The notes under the pieces: model-generated | Databases searched by the model: none | What the model saw: the letters and a program-made list of their open reading frames with translations, nothing else | Told to the model about the DNA's origin: nothing | Shown here: one piece after another, positions 1 to 6,336 of the stretch | Numbering within the stretch: position 1 is the first letter of the stretch | Layout: every line of letters begins with the position of its first letter | Translations under genes and position numbers: made by a program | NCBI GenBank assembly: GCA_030594505.1 | Contig: JAUVFC010000071.1 | Location: forward strand, 1-8,138 | Direction of reading: 5' to 3' | From: Desulfobacterales bacterium | GTDB taxonomy: Bacteria > Desulfobacterota > Desulfobacteria > Desulfobacterales > C00003106 | DNA length: 8,138 bases

Positions 1-175
1 CCTCCCGCCATCGGCGGGACGTCAGGCTCAAATTCTGCACGAAGTGAAGCGTCAGCGCTATCCTCGAAATACATCAAGTATTCCTGTGGTTAGAATTTTC
101 ACCTTCCCCCGGTGACGGGATTTCACTTCGCTCAACTTGATCTTGGGACAAAATTGAACATTTTGAAACTGGCTC
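1..175 (+). repeat. Interspersed intergenic repeat, copy 1 (left end off window)
   Basis: Positions 27-100 match 3020-3093 at 67 of 74 bases by eye. A second block, 148-169, is identical over 22 bases to 3111-3132. Between the blocks copy 1 carries about 30 extra bases (roughly 105-140) that copy 2 lacks. The right end (TTTTGAAACTGGCTCC, 161-176) matches the terminal inverted repeat seen in copy 2; the left partner would lie before the window. The copy contains a small hairpin (AATAC/GTATT) and a second one (CAAAAT/ATTTTG around loop TGAAC). No reading frame was seen. It looks like a small non-autonomous palindromic element, but the family is not identified. Confidence 0.75.
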
Positions 176-241
176 CCCTGATTAAAAAATATCTGAATCA
201 TGCTATGCCCAAAAAATCAGGACCCTTACGACACATTTCTC

Positions 242-274
242 TTGACAAACCTTTATGTTGTGTACTGTTATAAA
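242..274 (+). promoter_or_regulatory. Candidate sigma-70-type promoter upstream of the hdr locus
   Basis: A perfect -35 box TTGACA (242-247) is followed by an extended -10-like TGTTATAAA (266-274). The spacer is 21 nt, longer than the usual 16-18. A weaker -10, TACTGT at 263-268, would give 15 nt. If the 269-274 box is used, transcription would start near 281, inside the left arm of the hairpin at 276-316, so promoter and hairpin as drawn cannot both act fully on the same transcript. The AT-rich setting and position 80-110 nt before the first gene support it; the spacing weakens it. Confidence 0.35.
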
Positions 275-275
275 A

Positions 276-324
276 AGTCGCCTTGGACTGTCCACGGAAG
301 TTAAAGTCCGGCGACTGTCTTTTT
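276..324 (+). terminator. Strong hairpin with T tract (terminator or leader attenuator)
   Basis: AGTCGCC (276-282) pairs with GGCGACT (310-316), and GGACT (285-289) pairs with AGTCC (305-309). This gives 12 base pairs with a 2-nt bulge and a 15-nt loop. The 3' arm is followed by GTCTTTTTC, and an A run (272-276) precedes the 5' arm. This is the form of an intrinsic terminator. It sits only 26 nt before the first start codon, with no gene found in 1-275. It is therefore either the end of an upstream transcript or an attenuator in the hdr leader. A competing small hairpin at 281-297 would use part of the same 5' arm. Confidence 0.55.
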
Positions 325-349
325 CTACGAAATGATGGAGATTTATTAG

Positions 350-2104
350 ATGTTTACTTTGTTTCTTTATACCTCTCTTGTCATCTTCATTCTCGGTCTG
401 ATCTATAAGGTTTTTAGCTGGTTCTCACGGAAAATCGGCATTTCAGCCAAAGATGTCACAACCTCCGAGAGGGTATTTGCGGCTGCCAAAGGTATATTGA
501 AGGTTATTTTCAGTTCAAAGATTTTGATCCTTATAAAGGTCTTCATCCTTGATGTGGTATTGCAGAAAAGGATTCTGAAAGAAAATTTTCTCCGCTGGTT
601 TATGCATATGCTCATATATGGCGGTTTCATGCTGTTGCTGCTTATGCATGCCCTTGACGAGGTTATAACCGTATCCCTGTTTAGCGAGTATTATTCCACG
701 CTGAACCCGTTTCTTTTTCTGAGGGATCTTTTCGGCATTATAATGATAACCGGCCTGGGGATTGCCATGTATCGACGGTTTATCCTGAAAGTGCCCCGCC
801 TCAAGACCAACGCCATGGATCACTACGTTATCATTATCCTGGCCGTCATTATGATTTCGGGCGTACTCCTGGAAGGGACAAAAATTATGTCCCACACAGA
901 GTTTCAGAACATGGTGGAAGATTGGAGTAATCTGGGTGACGAAGACGAAATACGAGCGCTTGAAAGCCTCTGGGTTCAGGATTTTGGCGTGGTTTCCCCG
1001 AATGTGAAAGAACCCTTTGATCAAGAAGTTTTGGCACAAGGCCGGGAGATCCACGAAATGAATTGTGCCGGCTGTCATTCCTCTCCGAAATGGGCCTTTA
1101 CAGGATATGCCCTGGCCAAAATCCTGAACCCGATCGCTTTAACGTTAGACCGAATGGGAAGCTCTAACTTTTTGTGGTATATTCACATTCTTGCCTGCTT
1201 TTTTGGCCTGGCCTACCTTCCTTTCAGCAAGATGTTTCATATCATCGCCAGCCCCATAAGTTTACTTGTCAATGCTGTCATGGAAAAGGACAAATCAAAC
1301 CCCGCGAATATTGCAACAAGGCAAGCCATGGAGTTGGATGCCTGCACGCACTGCGGGACCTGCAGTCTGCGGTGTTCTGTGGTTATGGCATTTGAGGCCT
1401 TAGGCAACGAATATATTCTACCTTCGGAAAAGATGGTCTTTCTGAGGACATTGGCTGCCGGAAAAGATCTCAGCCGGGAAGAGTTGAGAGCTATCCGGGA
1501 AGGGATCTACCTTTGCACGAATTGCGACAGATGCACCGTGGTTTGCCCTGCCGGGATCAACCTGAAAGAATTGTGGCTTAACGTAAGAGAGGATTTGGTT
1601 CAAAGAGGGTATCCGGAACCACTGGTTCTTTCCCCGTTTTCTTTTGTCCGGGGTTTGAATCGAGAGGAGCCGGCAACAGACGCCTATTCCAACCCACTTG
1701 AAAAGGCAAAACAAGCTGTGGCAGGCAATTTCGATCTATTAATGGAACAAAACAGGCCTCTAACTCTCCAGGACAGAGGAAAAGAGGGATTGGGCCAAGG
1801 TTCTGAAAACAATACTTACTCCTATTGTTTTGGCTGTCAGAACTGTACCACAATATGTCCTGTGGTGGGCAGTTACGATAATCCTGAGCAGATCCTGGGC
1901 TTGTTGCCGCATCAAATCATGTGCTGTCTCGGGCTTGGTCTTATTCAAATGGCCTTCGGGTCAAAAATGATTTGGGATTGTTCGACTTGTTATCAATGCC
2001 AGGAACACTGTCCCCAGAATGTTAGGGTCACTGATCTTTTTTATCAATTAAAAAACCTGGCGGTTAAGAATTTGAAAAGACGTATTGAGGCTAAAACAAC
2101 ATGA
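350..2104 (+). CDS. Membrane cytochrome / ferredoxin / HdrC fusion protein (HdrE- or DsrM-like N-terminus)
   Basis: Predicted membrane electron-transfer subunit of 584 residues, likely relaying electrons between a membrane or periplasmic carrier and the HdrB/HdrA proteins encoded next. Likely membrane helices lie at about 3-24, 84-107, 121-143, 156-178 and 273-293, like NarI/DsrM/HdrE-type cytochromes, with candidate haem-b histidines H86, H100, H158 and H280. The loop 180-272 holds a CxxCH haem-c motif (C239, C242, H243). The basic loop 142-153 suggests it is cytoplasmic, which places 180-272 outside and the C-terminus inside. A ferredoxin domain follows (C332/335/338/342 and C389/392/395/399), then a full HdrC-like domain (C493/496/499/503 and C544/547/550/554). 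There is no CCG domain, so it is not HdrD. ATG at 350 has GGAG at 337-340. The stop overlaps hdrB by 4 nt, indicating translational coupling. Individual domains are confident; the electron partners are inferred. Confidence 0.88.
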   Translation: MFTLFLYTSLVIFILGLIYKVFSWFSRKIGISAKDVTTSERVFAAAKGILKVIFSSKILILIKVFILDVVLQKRILKENFLRWFMHMLIYGGFMLLLLMHALDEVITVSLFSEYYSTLNPFLFLRDLFGIIMITGLGIAMYRRFILKVPRLKTNAMDHYVIIILAVIMISGVLLEGTKIMSHTEFQNMVEDWSNLGDEDEIRALESLWVQDFGVVSPNVKEPFDQEVLAQGREIHEMNCAGCHSSPKWAFTGYALAKILNPIALTLDRMGSSNFLWYIHILACFFGLAYLPFSKMFHIIASPISLLVNAVMEKDKSNPANIATRQAMELDACTHCGTCSLRCSVVMAFEALGNEYILPSEKMVFLRTLAAGKDLSREELRAIREGIYLCTNCDRCTVVCPAGINLKELWLNVREDLVQRGYPEPLVLSPFSFVRGLNREEPATDAYSNPLEKAKQAVAGNFDLLMEQNRPLTLQDRGKEGLGQGSENNTYSYCFGCQNCTTICPVVGSYDNPEQILGLLPHQIMCCLGLGLIQMAFGSKMIWDCSTCYQCQEHCPQNVRVTDLFYQLKNLAVKNLKRRIEAKTT

Positions 2105-2973
2105 TGAAATACGCATTGTTCTCAGGCTGCAATATACCTGCCCGAGTCGGTCAATATGCTGACTCTTCCATGGCGGTTTTAAGGCGAGTGGGCGTAGAAC
2201 TCGTGGACATCCCGGAATTTAACTGCTGTGGATATCCCATGCAAAATATAGACGCAAGGTCCTTCCTCTTTTCCGCGGCAAAGAACCTGGCTCTGGCGGA
2301 ACAAGCGGGCCTCGACATATTGGTCATGTGCAAATGCGGCTACGGCAGCCTGAAGAAGGCGGAACATATAATGAAGGAAGACGGAGATCCGCGGGAGGAA
2401 GTCAATCGTCTGCTTGCTGAAAAAGGCTTGAAATATGACGGCAAGATTCAGATCAAGCATCTCCTTTCCGTGCTTTATCATGATGTGGGCGTTGATACCT
2501 TAAAGAACAAAATATCCGGATCGTATAAAGGGCTCAGGATTGCGACCCATTATGGGTGTCATGCCTTACGCCCAAGTAGAATCACCAAGTTCGATGATCC
2601 GGTTGCCCCCACGTTATTTGATGAGTTAGTGGAGATAACAGGCGCTGAAAGTGTGGACTGGACCAGCAAGCTGGAATGCTGTGGGGCCCCTTTAACAGGG
2701 ATCAATGATGGTCTCTCGATGGATTTGACCAAAAAGAAACTGAGAGACGGTAAAAAAGCCGGGGCCCACTATCTGTGTACTGCCTGTCCATTCTGTCACC
2801 TGCAATTTGACACGGTGCAGAAGATGATGGTCTCCCATGATGAAAATGAGGAATGTCTTGCCTCCATTCTTTATCCGCAACTGCTTGGGTTGTGTATGGG
2901 CATCGATAAAGAGACGCTCGGGATCAGCATGAATCAACTCAATATCAGCGGGGTTGCATCTTTTTTGACTTGA
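2101..2973 (+). CDS. hdrB: Heterodisulfide reductase subunit B (HdrB-like, two CCG domains)
   Basis: Predicted cytoplasmic catalytic subunit, 290 residues. In HdrB of methanogens two noncubane [4Fe-4S] clusters, each held by a CX(n)CCGX(n)CXXC motif, reduce the heterodisulfide; in bacteria the substrate is uncertain, with DsrC-type or other disulfides often proposed. The second motif is complete here: C153, C193-C194-G, C226 and C229. The first has C10 and C42-C43-G but then reads C77-K-C79-G80, so the expected fourth-position cysteine of CXXC is glycine and a cysteine sits one residue earlier. Adjacent ATGs lie at 2101 and 2104; the first overlaps the upstream stop as ATGA, and GAGG at 2087-2090 serves either. 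It follows the HdrC-containing fusion and precedes hdrA, the usual set of partners. Length is normal for the family. Confidence 0.93.
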   Translation: MMKYALFSGCNIPARVGQYADSSMAVLRRVGVELVDIPEFNCCGYPMQNIDARSFLFSAAKNLALAEQAGLDILVMCKCGYGSLKKAEHIMKEDGDPREEVNRLLAEKGLKYDGKIQIKHLLSVLYHDVGVDTLKNKISGSYKGLRIATHYGCHALRPSRITKFDDPVAPTLFDELVEITGAESVDWTSKLECCGAPLTGINDGLSMDLTKKKLRDGKKAGAHYLCTACPFCHLQFDTVQKMMVSHDENEECLASILYPQLLGLCMGIDKETLGISMNQLNISGVASFLT

Positions 2974-2974
2974 G

Positions 2975-3138
2975 GAGGCAGTTTCAAAACGTCCCCTTTT
3001 GCCCAATCTCTGCGCCAGGCTTAAATTATGCACGGAGTGAAGCATCAGCGCTATCCTCGAAATACTTCGAGTATTCCTGTGGTTATAATTTTCGCCTTTC
3101 TTGACCTTGGACAAAATTGAACATTTTGAAACCGCCTC
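2975..3138 (+). repeat. Interspersed repeat copy 2 with terminal inverted repeats, between hdrB and hdrA
   Basis: The left end GAGGCAGTTTCAAAA (2975-2989) is the inverted complement of TTTTGAAACCGCCTC (3124-3138) with one mismatch in 15, and partial pairing continues inward. The interior shares 67 of 74 bases with 27-100 and a 22-base identical block with 148-169. Internal hairpins include AATACT/AGTATT around a TCG loop (3061-3075) and an alternative CTCGAA/TTCGAG (3057-3072). The element fills almost the whole intercistronic gap, starting 2 nt after the hdrB stop and ending 2 nt before the hdrA Shine-Dalgarno. No coding capacity was seen. It has the form of a small MITE- or REP-like element; no target duplication was recognised. 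Confidence 0.75.
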
Positions 3139-3140
3139 TT

Positions 3141-3146
3141 GAGGAG
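3141..3146 (+). promoter_or_regulatory. Ribosome binding site of hdrA
   Basis: GAGGAG lies 6 nt before the ATG at 3153 and fixes that start. It directly abuts the right terminal repeat of the preceding element. The CCT of that repeat (3135-3137) could pair weakly with AGG of this site. Confidence 0.8.
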
Positions 3147-3152
3147 TAGTAA

Positions 3153-6100
3153 ATGGCAAAGGATAAAATAGGCTCGGTAATGGTGGTTGGCGGCGGAGTT
3201 GCCGGCATGCAGGCGGCATTGGATATGGCCGATGCCGGGTATTATGTCTACCTTGTGGAAAGGTCCAGCTCGATCGGCGGGATGATGTCGCAACTGGACA
3301 AGACCTTTCCCACCAATGACTGCGCTATGTGTATCATCTCCCCCAAGCTGGTAGAGGTCGGCCGGCATATCAATATAGAGTTGCTCACCCTTTCCGAGGT
3401 AAACGGCGTTTCCGGAGAGGAGGGGAATTTTGAGGTCGGTGTGACGCAATATCCACGTTATGTGGACACAGATAAGTGCATTGCGTGCGGCCTGTGCGCT
3501 GAAAAGTGTCCCAAAAAAGTGCCCAATGAATATGATGGCGGGCTGAGTAAGCGCAAGGCGATCTATGTGAAATATCCCCAGGCTGTTCCGTTAAAATACG
3601 TCATTGATCCAAAGCATTGTATCTATTTTATCAAAGGGAAATGCAAGGCCTGCGAAAAGTTCTGCCCCAATGGGGCTGTCAATTTTGACGATCAAAAAAA
3701 GGAATTAACCCTGAAAGTAGGAGCTGTTATCCTGGCCTTGGGAAGCAAGGTCTTTGATCCGGGAGTCCATGATACTTACGGCTACAAGAAATACCCCGAT
3801 ATTGTAACCAGCCTGGAATTCGAGAGGATTCTCTCAGCTTCCGGGCCCTATGGCGGGCACCTGGTTCGGCCATCAGATAAAAAAGAGCCCGAAAAGATTG
3901 CTTGGCTTCAATGCATAGGGTCCAGAGATGAGTGCCTGGGCGCCAAAGGATACTGCTCTTCTGTTTGCTGCACCTACGCCATTAAAGAGGCCATGTTGGC
4001 CAAGGAACACAGCAAAGGCAAGCTGGATACAGCCATTTTTTATATTGATATCCGCACGCACGGCAAAGACTTTGAGAGATATCTTAATCGCGCGAAGGAT
4101 GAATCAGGGATCCGTTTCATCAAATCGAAAATTACCGGCATTCCCCCGGTTAATGGAACCGGGAGGCATCTTATCCGCTATATAGACGAGGCCGGCAAGA
4201 GAGTCGAAGAAGAATTCGACATGGTGGTGCTGTCCGTGGGCCTCGGCATAAGCACGGAATGTGCCGAGCTGGCTCAAAAATTGGGTATCGAACTTGATCA
4301 CTATAATTTTGCGGTCACCACCAGCTTTGAACCTGTCCGGAGTTCCAGACCGGGCATTTATGTTTGCGGCGCCTTTCAGGCCCCAAAGGATATTCCATCC
4401 TCAGTTATAGATTCCAGCGCTGCCGCGGGTGTGGCAGGGAGCAAATTAGCCGGATCCCGGTGGACCCTGACAAGCACAAAACATATCCCTGAGGAGATTG
4501 ATATCCGAGGGGAACCCACCCGGATCGGTGTTTTTGTCTGCCGTTGCGGAACAAACATCGCGGGTACTGTTGATGTCCCGTCCCTGGTTGAGTTTGCGCA
4601 AGGCGTGCCCGGCGTCGTCTATGCGGAGGAAAACATGTTCAGTTGCTCCCAGGACACCCAGGATAAAATAACCCGGGTTATCAAAGAGCGACAACTGAAC
4701 CGGGTGGTTGTTGCGGCTTGCACCCCTAAGACGCATGAACCGCTTTTCCAGGAGACTTTAATCAACGCGGGCGTTAATAAGTATCTTTTCGAGATGGCCA
4801 ATATTCGCAACCTGTGCTCCTGGGTACATAAGGACAATCCCGAACAAGCCACTAAAAAAGCCAAAGATCTCATTAGAATGGCCGTGTCAAAGGTGGCCCT
4901 TCTTGAACCCCTGAGCGAACCTGTTATGCAGATTAATCAGACGGCCCTTGTTATTGGGGGAGGCGTCGCGGGTATGGTGGCGGCCAAGAACCTGGCAGAG
5001 CAGAACTACGTAACCTACCTGATTGAAAAGACCGATATCCTTGGCGGACAGGCGCGGCATCTCCACGAAACCTGGCGGGGCGAGGATATTCAACAATATT
5101 TAGCCGGACTGATCGAGGCGGTACAGGCCGACAAGAATATAGAGATATTTCTGAATGCCCGAATAGAACAGATGGACGGTTTTGTGGGAGATTTTAAAAC
5201 AACGATCCAACACAACGGCGAAAGCCAAGTCCTGGAACACGGCGTAACTATCATTGCATCCGGCGCCTCGGCGCTCAAGCCGAGCCAGTATCTTTACGGC
5301 GAAGATCGCCATGTTGTAACCGGGTTGGAATTTCAACAGCAACTGATTGATAACGACCCCTTGTTAGAACAACTCAACACGGCTGTGTTTGTACAATGCG
5401 TTGGTTCGCGTATCCCTGAACGGCCTTACTGCTCTAAGGTCTGCTGCACGCAGTCGATTAAAAGCGCCCTGAAGCTCAAAGAGATCAATCCTGACATGAA
5501 CGTCTTTGTTCTTTACAGGGATATGCGGTCCTACGGGCTGCGAGAGGATCTTTACCGGAGAGCGCGTTCCGGCGGGATTAACTTTGTCCGCTATGATTTT
5601 AACAAGGGACTCACAGTAGAGGCCGGCCAGGAAAATTTACAGGTTACTTTCAATGATTGCGTGCTAAGGCGGCAGATGGAGGTCCGGCCCGACCTTTTAA
5701 TTTTGGCCTCTGCCATTGTCCCGGAAAAAAAGAATCCATTGGCGCAGTTTTATAAAATACCGCAAAATGATGACGGTTTTTTCGTGGAAGCGCATGTAAA
5801 ACTCCGGCCTGTTGATTTTGCCACAGACGGGGTGTTCGTGTGCGGGCTTGCCCACGCCCCGAAAACGATAGATGAATCCATAACACAGGCTCAGGCCGCG
5901 GCGGCAAGAGCGGTTACTCTTCTGTCGTCGATGAGCATCTCGGTGAGCGGCACAGTAGCTTATGTCAATCCAAACTACTGCAGCAGTTGCGGTGTTTGTG
6001 TTTCTGTCTGCCCTTATTCCGCGTCAACATTTAATGAAAAGAGCGGCAAGGCGGAAATCCAGCCCACCCTGTGCAAAGGATGCGGTCTATGCGTAGCTTC

Positions 6101-6173
6101 CTGCCGGTCCGGCGCCATCCATCTTAAGGGATTTGACAACAATCAGATCTTTGCGCAGATATTTGCTTTATGA
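3153..6173 (+). CDS. hdrA: Heterodisulfide reductase subunit A, long tandem form (HdrA-like flavo-iron-sulfur protein)
   Basis: Predicted cytoplasmic FAD protein that in Hdr complexes splits or merges electron pairs between ferredoxin, the HdrB/HdrC branch and an MvhD-linked donor. It has 1006 residues against about 650 for methanogen HdrA. The first half (1-450) has an FAD motif GGGVAG (13-18), the NDCAMC cysteines (C57, C60), an inserted ferredoxin (C109/112/115/119, then C156, C164/167/171), QCIGSR with C268, C272, C273, and a closing VCGAFQAPKD stretch. The second half begins with the HdrA N-terminal-type domain (about 456-580, CRCGTN at 463-468, C498, C523), then a second FAD domain (GGGVAG 602-607, QCVGSR, C760, C764, C765, VCGLAHAPKT) without the ferredoxin insertion. 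It ends with two 4Fe-4S motifs (C943/946/949/953 and C974/977/980/984). Long forms like this are known in Desulfobacterota. The final codons lie in a tandemly duplicated 21-bp unit. Confidence 0.95.
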   Translation: MAKDKIGSVMVVGGGVAGMQAALDMADAGYYVYLVERSSSIGGMMSQLDKTFPTNDCAMCIISPKLVEVGRHINIELLTLSEVNGVSGEEGNFEVGVTQYPRYVDTDKCIACGLCAEKCPKKVPNEYDGGLSKRKAIYVKYPQAVPLKYVIDPKHCIYFIKGKCKACEKFCPNGAVNFDDQKKELTLKVGAVILALGSKVFDPGVHDTYGYKKYPDIVTSLEFERILSASGPYGGHLVRPSDKKEPEKIAWLQCIGSRDECLGAKGYCSSVCCTYAIKEAMLAKEHSKGKLDTAIFYIDIRTHGKDFERYLNRAKDESGIRFIKSKITGIPPVNGTGRHLIRYIDEAGKRVEEEFDMVVLSVGLGISTECAELAQKLGIELDHYNFAVTTSFEPVRSSRPGIYVCGAFQAPKDIPSSVIDSSAAAGVAGSKLAGSRWTLTSTKHIPEEIDIRGEPTRIGVFVCRCGTNIAGTVDVPSLVEFAQGVPGVVYAEENMFSCSQDTQDKITRVIKERQLNRVVVAACTPKTHEPLFQETLINAGVNKYLFEMANIRNLCSWVHKDNPEQATKKAKDLIRMAVSKVALLEPLSEPVMQINQTALVIGGGVAGMVAAKNLAEQNYVTYLIEKTDILGGQARHLHETWRGEDIQQYLAGLIEAVQADKNIEIFLNARIEQMDGFVGDFKTTIQHNGESQVLEHGVTIIASGASALKPSQYLYGEDRHVVTGLEFQQQLIDNDPLLEQLNTAVFVQCVGSRIPERPYCSKVCCTQSIKSALKLKEINPDMNVFVLYRDMRSYGLREDLYRRARSGGINFVRYDFNKGLTVEAGQENLQVTFNDCVLRRQMEVRPDLLILASAIVPEKKNPLAQFYKIPQNDDGFFVEAHVKLRPVDFATDGVFVCGLAHAPKTIDESITQAQAAAARAVTLLSSMSISVSGTVAYVNPNYCSSCGVCVSVCPYSASTFNEKSGKAEIQPTLCKGCGLCVASCRSGAIHLKGFDNNQIFAQIFAL

Positions 6174-6204
6174 TTGATGATTGTTGCTTTATGATTGATG
6201 ATTG
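6163..6204 (+). repeat. Perfect 21-bp tandem duplication spanning the hdrA stop codon
   Basis: 6163-6183 and 6184-6204 are identical (each begins TTGCTTTATGA and ends GATTG). The first copy contains the last hdrA codons and its TGA stop at 6171-6173. TGATTGATGATTGTTG at 6171-6186 is complementary, with one mismatch in 16, to the heptamer repeat at 6351-6366. Confidence 0.9.
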
Positions 6205-6217
6205 AAGGGAATGAGAG

Positions 6218-6322
6218 TTGGATTCGGAAGAATTGAAAAAGCGAACAAAAGATTTTGCTCATCGATGTGTTAAACTTGCACTTGCATTACCAAAGACCGT
6301 ATTGGGAAATCATAACTCATAA
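6218..6322 (+). pseudogene. N-terminal fragment of a four-helix-bundle protein gene
   Basis: A TTG-initiated frame of 34 codons ends at TAA (6320-6322), with AAGGGA at 6205-6210 as a possible ribosome site. Its product, LDSEELKKRTKDF followed by AHRCVKLALALPKTVLGNH, strongly resembles the first helix of the short four-helix-bundle family related to the 23S rRNA intervening-sequence proteins (typical pattern: EELxxRTKxFAxRxxxLxxALPKTxxG, about 120 residues). The match stops abruptly after GNH, where the family would continue into a second helix. So about three quarters of the gene is missing. It sits between hdrA and mvhD, genes it has no known link with, and between two repeat blocks complementary to each other. 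This suggests a decayed insertion. The family call is by memory of the consensus. A real 34-residue peptide is possible but less likely. Confidence 0.65.
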
Positions 6323-6326
6323 ATCC

Positions 6327-6332
6327 AGGAGG
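6327..6332 (+). promoter_or_regulatory. Ribosome binding site deciding the TTG start of mvhD
   Basis: A perfect AGGAGG lies 4 nt before TTG at 6337. No ATG or GTG occurs in frame before the conserved KWEPKIVAFLCNWC region. ATT at 6334 is in frame but improbable, so this site supports TTG as the start, with slightly short spacing. Confidence 0.7.
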
Positions 6333-6336
6333 TATT

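Noticed and set aside
4..18. CCCGCC/GGCGGG hairpin as a terminator of an upstream gene
   Set aside because: The stem is perfect but only 6 bp with no T tract after it, and it lies at the edge of a repeat. No upstream gene is visible, so a terminator call is not supported.
515..1078. 187-codon open frame on the minus strand
   Set aside because: It lies wholly antisense to the clear membrane-cytochrome coding sequence, has no recognisable domain, and its product mirrors codon use of the real gene.
350..2104. Calling the first gene hdrD, dsrK or qmoC
   Set aside because: It has no CCG domain as HdrD or DsrK do. The cytochrome part precedes the HdrC part, the reverse of QmoC, and there is an additional ferredoxin domain and a haem-c motif.
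2692..3219. 175-codon minus-strand frame spanning the hdrB end, the spacer and the hdrA start
   Set aside because: It crosses two well-supported genes and a repeat, with no family resemblance; an antisense shadow.
3928..4185. Plus-strand frame inside hdrA
   Set aside because: Out of frame within strongly conserved HdrA sequence and without its own motifs.
6170..6208. Mini-ORF starting at ATGA overlapping the hdrA stop (MIDDCCFMIDD)
   Set aside because: Only 11 codons, made from the tandem duplication, and without a ribosome site.
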